A stretch of DNA of 19,012 nt from Trichomonas tenax (Eukaryota > Parabasalia > Trichomonadida > Trichomonadidae): positions 1 through 19,012 of the forward strand of contig JALKBU010000984.1 in the NCBI GenBank assembly GCA_023091735.1, read 5' to 3'. The position numbers and the translations under genes were made by a program. Below are positions 16,860-19,012 of the stretch, in pieces. Position 1 is the stretch's first letter. Each line of letters starts with the position of its first letter. The notes under the pieces are model-generated. The model did no database searches, had not been told where the DNA came from, and saw only the letters and a program-made list of their open reading frames with translations.

Positions 16860-16930
16860 GACACTTGTTTTTTAATGATTTTTAGAGTTATCAATGGAGA
16901 TATCCCTCTAATCAATGTCACGCTAGTGTT
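16860..16930. ncRNA. hairpin 1 of array 2 (imperfect)
   Basis: ACACT at 16861-16865 pairs with AGTGT at 16925-16929, TGA at 16876-16878 with TCA at 16912-16914, and TTAGAG at 16882-16887 with CTCTAA at 16906-16911 after a 3-nt bulge. The T-rich middle pairs weakly. It is the least convincing of the five. Confidence 0.4.
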
Positions 16931-16987
16931 TTGTCGTTCAAGGATGTACAAATTCTTCAATTTTCTTGCAATGCAATCACACACAAA

Positions 16988-17056
16988 GCATCAACGGTGA
17001 GCAAGCAAGAAATTCGAAGCTGCACTTCGCGCCAGATGGTTGTTGACTGTTGATGC
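16988..17056. ncRNA. hairpin 2 of array 2 (pre-miRNA-like)
   Basis: GCATCAAC at 16988-16995 pairs with GTTGATGC at 17049-17056. Pairing continues in one register (sum 34044) through GT/AC and GCAA/TTGT, to an apical CGAAG (17015-17019) with CTTCG (17025-17029). There are mismatches at 16999 and 17005 and a larger internal loop near 17008-17014. Confidence 0.6.
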
Positions 17057-17106
17057 TATCGAGGCTCTATCAGAGTTAAATTATACGGCTTCCATCTACA
17101 AATCTA

Positions 17107-17177
17107 CATTTTTTACGACTATCTGAAGTTTCTGGGACACTAGATGAAGCAGCAACTTTGTAGAATCGTAGAAAATG
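17107..17177. ncRNA. hairpin 3 of array 2 (pre-miRNA-like)
   Basis: The stem 17107-17134 pairs with 17150-17177 in one register (sum 34284). Blocks are CATTTT with AAAATG, TACGA with TCGTA, GAAGTT with AACTTT (one G-U), and CTG with CAG. Mismatches fall at 17119, 17121, 17123 and 17131. The loop is 15 nt. Confidence 0.65.
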
Positions 17178-17227
17178 CGACAAATCGAAATCCTTCACTT
17201 ATCGATCTCCATTTACTGCTTTAGCGG

Positions 17228-17282
17228 TCTAATAGCATGACAAACAAATAATTCATGAGCATCAGTTTGCCATTCTATTAGA
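17228..17282. ncRNA. hairpin 4 of array 2
   Basis: TCTAATAG at 17228-17235 pairs with CTATTAGA at 17275-17282, ATG with CAT, and CAAAC at 17241-17245 with GTTTG at 17265-17269. The 18-position stem has single mismatches at 17236 and 17240, and the loop is 19 nt (sum 34510). Confidence 0.6.
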
Positions 17283-17320
17283 TAAATGAAGTTATCTACG
17301 ATCTCTAATTATCTGTTATT

Positions 17321-17418
17321 AAATATCGTCAAAAACAATCAATTTCTGGTACAAATTCTCCAGATATTCACAATTCTGGAGAGGTTGTGCTATAAATTAC
17401 CCGTTTTTGATGGTATTT
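17321..17418. ncRNA. hairpin 5 of array 2 (longest stem)
   Basis: Starting from CTCCAG at 17358-17363 with CTGGAG at 17376-17381, pairing runs outward in one register (sum 34739) to 17321/17418, 43 positions. Blocks include ACAA with TTGT, AATTT with AAATT, and AAAAAC with GTTTTT. Unpaired positions are 17355, 17346 and 17337-17340, and there are several G-U pairs. The loop is about 12 nt. Confidence 0.65.
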
Positions 17419-18690
17419 TATTTTTTTATAAAAATTATCGACTTCTGATAATAAAAAAGATGATATTTCATTAAGCAACATTTACATAATCTATACATCA
17501 CACCCACATATACGCATATATAATATACTAATTCTATTTGCATTTTACTAAATAATGAATCAATAAATAATTTATATCCTTCTCAATTGTTTTAAATTCA
17601 TCTATCTCTTTTGATTATGTTGATAAATATAGGATGTGCAAGGGTGTGTTTAGCGCAGAAAGATAGAGAATGTGTTGAAATGTTATAATAACATCATTAT
17701 AAACCCTATCAAATTTAAGCATTATAACTATGCTTTGAAGTTTCTATTTCGATTATAAGTCACTCAAATATCACAATTTTGACATCCGTCATTTTTTTTG
17801 CACAATTTGGGTGTCAAAATGTTTTCTTGCTTGAATATAGTGACCAATAGCAAAGTACAGATCAATTTAAGCATATGCATAGATAGGCCGAAAGATTCTG
17901 AATCTATATAGCAAAATAAAAAAAATCAAGGCTGTGTAACTTGAATAACTCTATAAAAGCGAAACTGAATTTTTTTGTGAATTTTCAAAAAAAAAAAAAA
18001 AAAAAAAAAAACACTTTCATCATTTGTCATGATGTTATATTGTGTTCACAATCAAATACAATCTATATAATGTTAATATCCAATAAGAATATATCTTATT
18101 TATATATATTATATCGTTGTTTTCCTTCATAATATCTGTATCAGATCAAAATAAAAAATTACCTCATATTTTTCAAATTTGTAATTGAAATGCTGTTTTG
18201 ACCATATACATCAAACTTGACTTCATTCAATTGCAGAGAGTAATAGATCATCAACTATAGATCCATTGTGTCCCTAAGAAAAGTAATTATCACATCTCAG
18301 TAATTAATGTAAAAGCAAATATTCGACGGTAATCAAATTTTTGTCAACAAAATTGTGTTTGCGGATAAACATGTCTTTCGAGATTTTCGTTTTCATATCA
18401 TTAATAAATCATCTATCTACTAATGTTATTATAATCAATACTGTATCAATTATATACGGTCACTATTGTCTATGTCTTTTATCAATCATTGGGTTGACTG
18501 TAATGAAAACAAAAAAATCCCATCGCAGATTGTCAAAATTCGAGCCGTCTCTATTTATGGGATTGCTTATGAGCAACCTAAGATTCAGTTACAATTATGA
18601 GTATATCCATAGATTATATACGAGGTATACTATACGTATAATAGCAGAGAAAGATTGTTTCAAAATTTTTTGAAGAGAAAATGAAAATTA
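17419..18690. other. AT-rich region without a recognised gene
   Basis: It contains a 12-bp hairpin at 17776-17820 (ATTTTGACATCC with GGGTGTCAAAAT, one G-U), an uninterrupted run of 25 A at 17987-18011, and an imperfect fold at 18180-18235. Frames at 17286-17474, 17941-18132 and 18341-18673 lack domains and are probably chance. Confidence 0.5.
18180..18235. ncRNA. isolated imperfect hairpin
   Basis: TGTAATTGAA at 18180-18189 pairs with TTCAATTGCA at 18226-18235 (one G-U), and TTTGA at 18197-18201 with TCAAA at 18211-18215 around an asymmetric internal loop. It has no neighbours at array spacing, so it may be chance. Confidence 0.3.
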
Positions 18691-19012
18691 TTTCTTCGTC
18701 ACATCAATAAAATGAACATTTTGGCGTCAATTTTTCGCGTAAAACCGCTCTCCGACTCAATTTTGATTTTATATTCCGCCATGGGGACTGGGACAAAATA
18801 GAACAACGTGCTTTTCTGACATGTAACTTATTTTTGACATGTAAAGTCAGAATGTCAAAATAAAGGAAAGTGACGTTTTTGCGGGAAAAAAAATGGAAAA
18901 GTGTCAATAGGTTGAAATGGATTGAACTCAATGTTGGAAGCCAAAGAAGACTTCATTATGAGTAGTTGTGGCCTCATAGTGAAGGATGACCTGGTGATCT
19001 AGCAGAGATGCA
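18691..19012. other. right edge of the window, no gene recognised
   Basis: This stretch shares vocabulary with the MITE-like insertion (AAAGTGACGTTTTTGCGGG near 18868; the insertion has the inverse of TTTTGCGGGTCACTTTTTA). It also contains two ACATGT palindromes and a TTTTGACA/TGTCAAAA inverted pair at 18832-18860. The minus-strand frame at 18704-18931 is not convincing. Confidence 0.35.

Noticed and set aside
17987..18011. A25 run as a retrotransposon poly(A) tail
   Set aside because: No LINE- or SINE-like sequence upstream and no target duplication seen; a plain homopolymer is simpler.
18455..18564. Eight-base stems (TACGGTCA/TGACTGTA and AATCCCAT/ATGGGATT)
   Set aside because: No extension of pairing beyond eight bases; likely chance.

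Overview
This window looks like nuclear DNA of a parabasalid protist (Trichomonas or Tritrichomonas type). The DNA is AT-rich and I see no introns. It carries pieces of a Maverick/Polinton element, trichomonad-style multi-pass class III adenylyl cyclase pseudogenes, F5/8 type C-like gene remnants, a single-pass surface protein with a poly-lysine stop-transfer tail, and a UAAA poly(A) signal overlapping a stop codon. The species call is inference. Only one gene, the TRAP-alpha-like gene, looks fully intact; most of the window is decayed multicopy sequence.

Layout. 1-148: 5' end of an unrecognised minus-strand gene, fused through a 16-bp tandem duplication to 170-2416, a surface protein lacking its 5' end. 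2417-3080: AT-rich, no gene. 3080-3920: two convergent F5/8 type C-like remnants. 3970-4360: unrecognised gene remnant. 4460-5470 and 5656-5927 plus 9833-10370: two tandem minus-strand cyclase pseudogenes, the second split by a 3.9-kb segment. That segment (5928-9832) has matching terminal repeats, a pair of ~640-bp inverted arms (about 6305-6940 and 8427-9650), a 579-bp MITE-like insertion in the right arm with a perfect 7-bp target duplication, and a ~1.5-kb loop. About 10400-14400: a rearranged Maverick with a DNA polymerase B fragment, small ORFs, an ATPase fragment, a capsid fragment, a pVI-like peptide gene and a frameshifted small ORF. 14776-15462: TRAP-alpha-like ER translocon subunit, convergent with an unrecognised ORF lacking an ATG (15623-16207). 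16208-19012: no protein gene seen.

The strongest unexplained signal is two arrays of imperfect hairpins in otherwise gene-free DNA. Array 1 (7064-7612) lies inside the loop of the large inverted repeat and holds five hairpins of about 75-104 nt. Array 2 (16860-17418) holds five more, with a weaker sixth upstream. Stems pair in nearly constant register with scattered mismatches and G-U pairs, and stem sequences differ from hairpin to hairpin. Hairpin centres recur every ~108-127 nt in both arrays. This is what a polycistronic pre-microRNA-like transcript would look like. Pairing was traced by hand, and expression and processing are inference.
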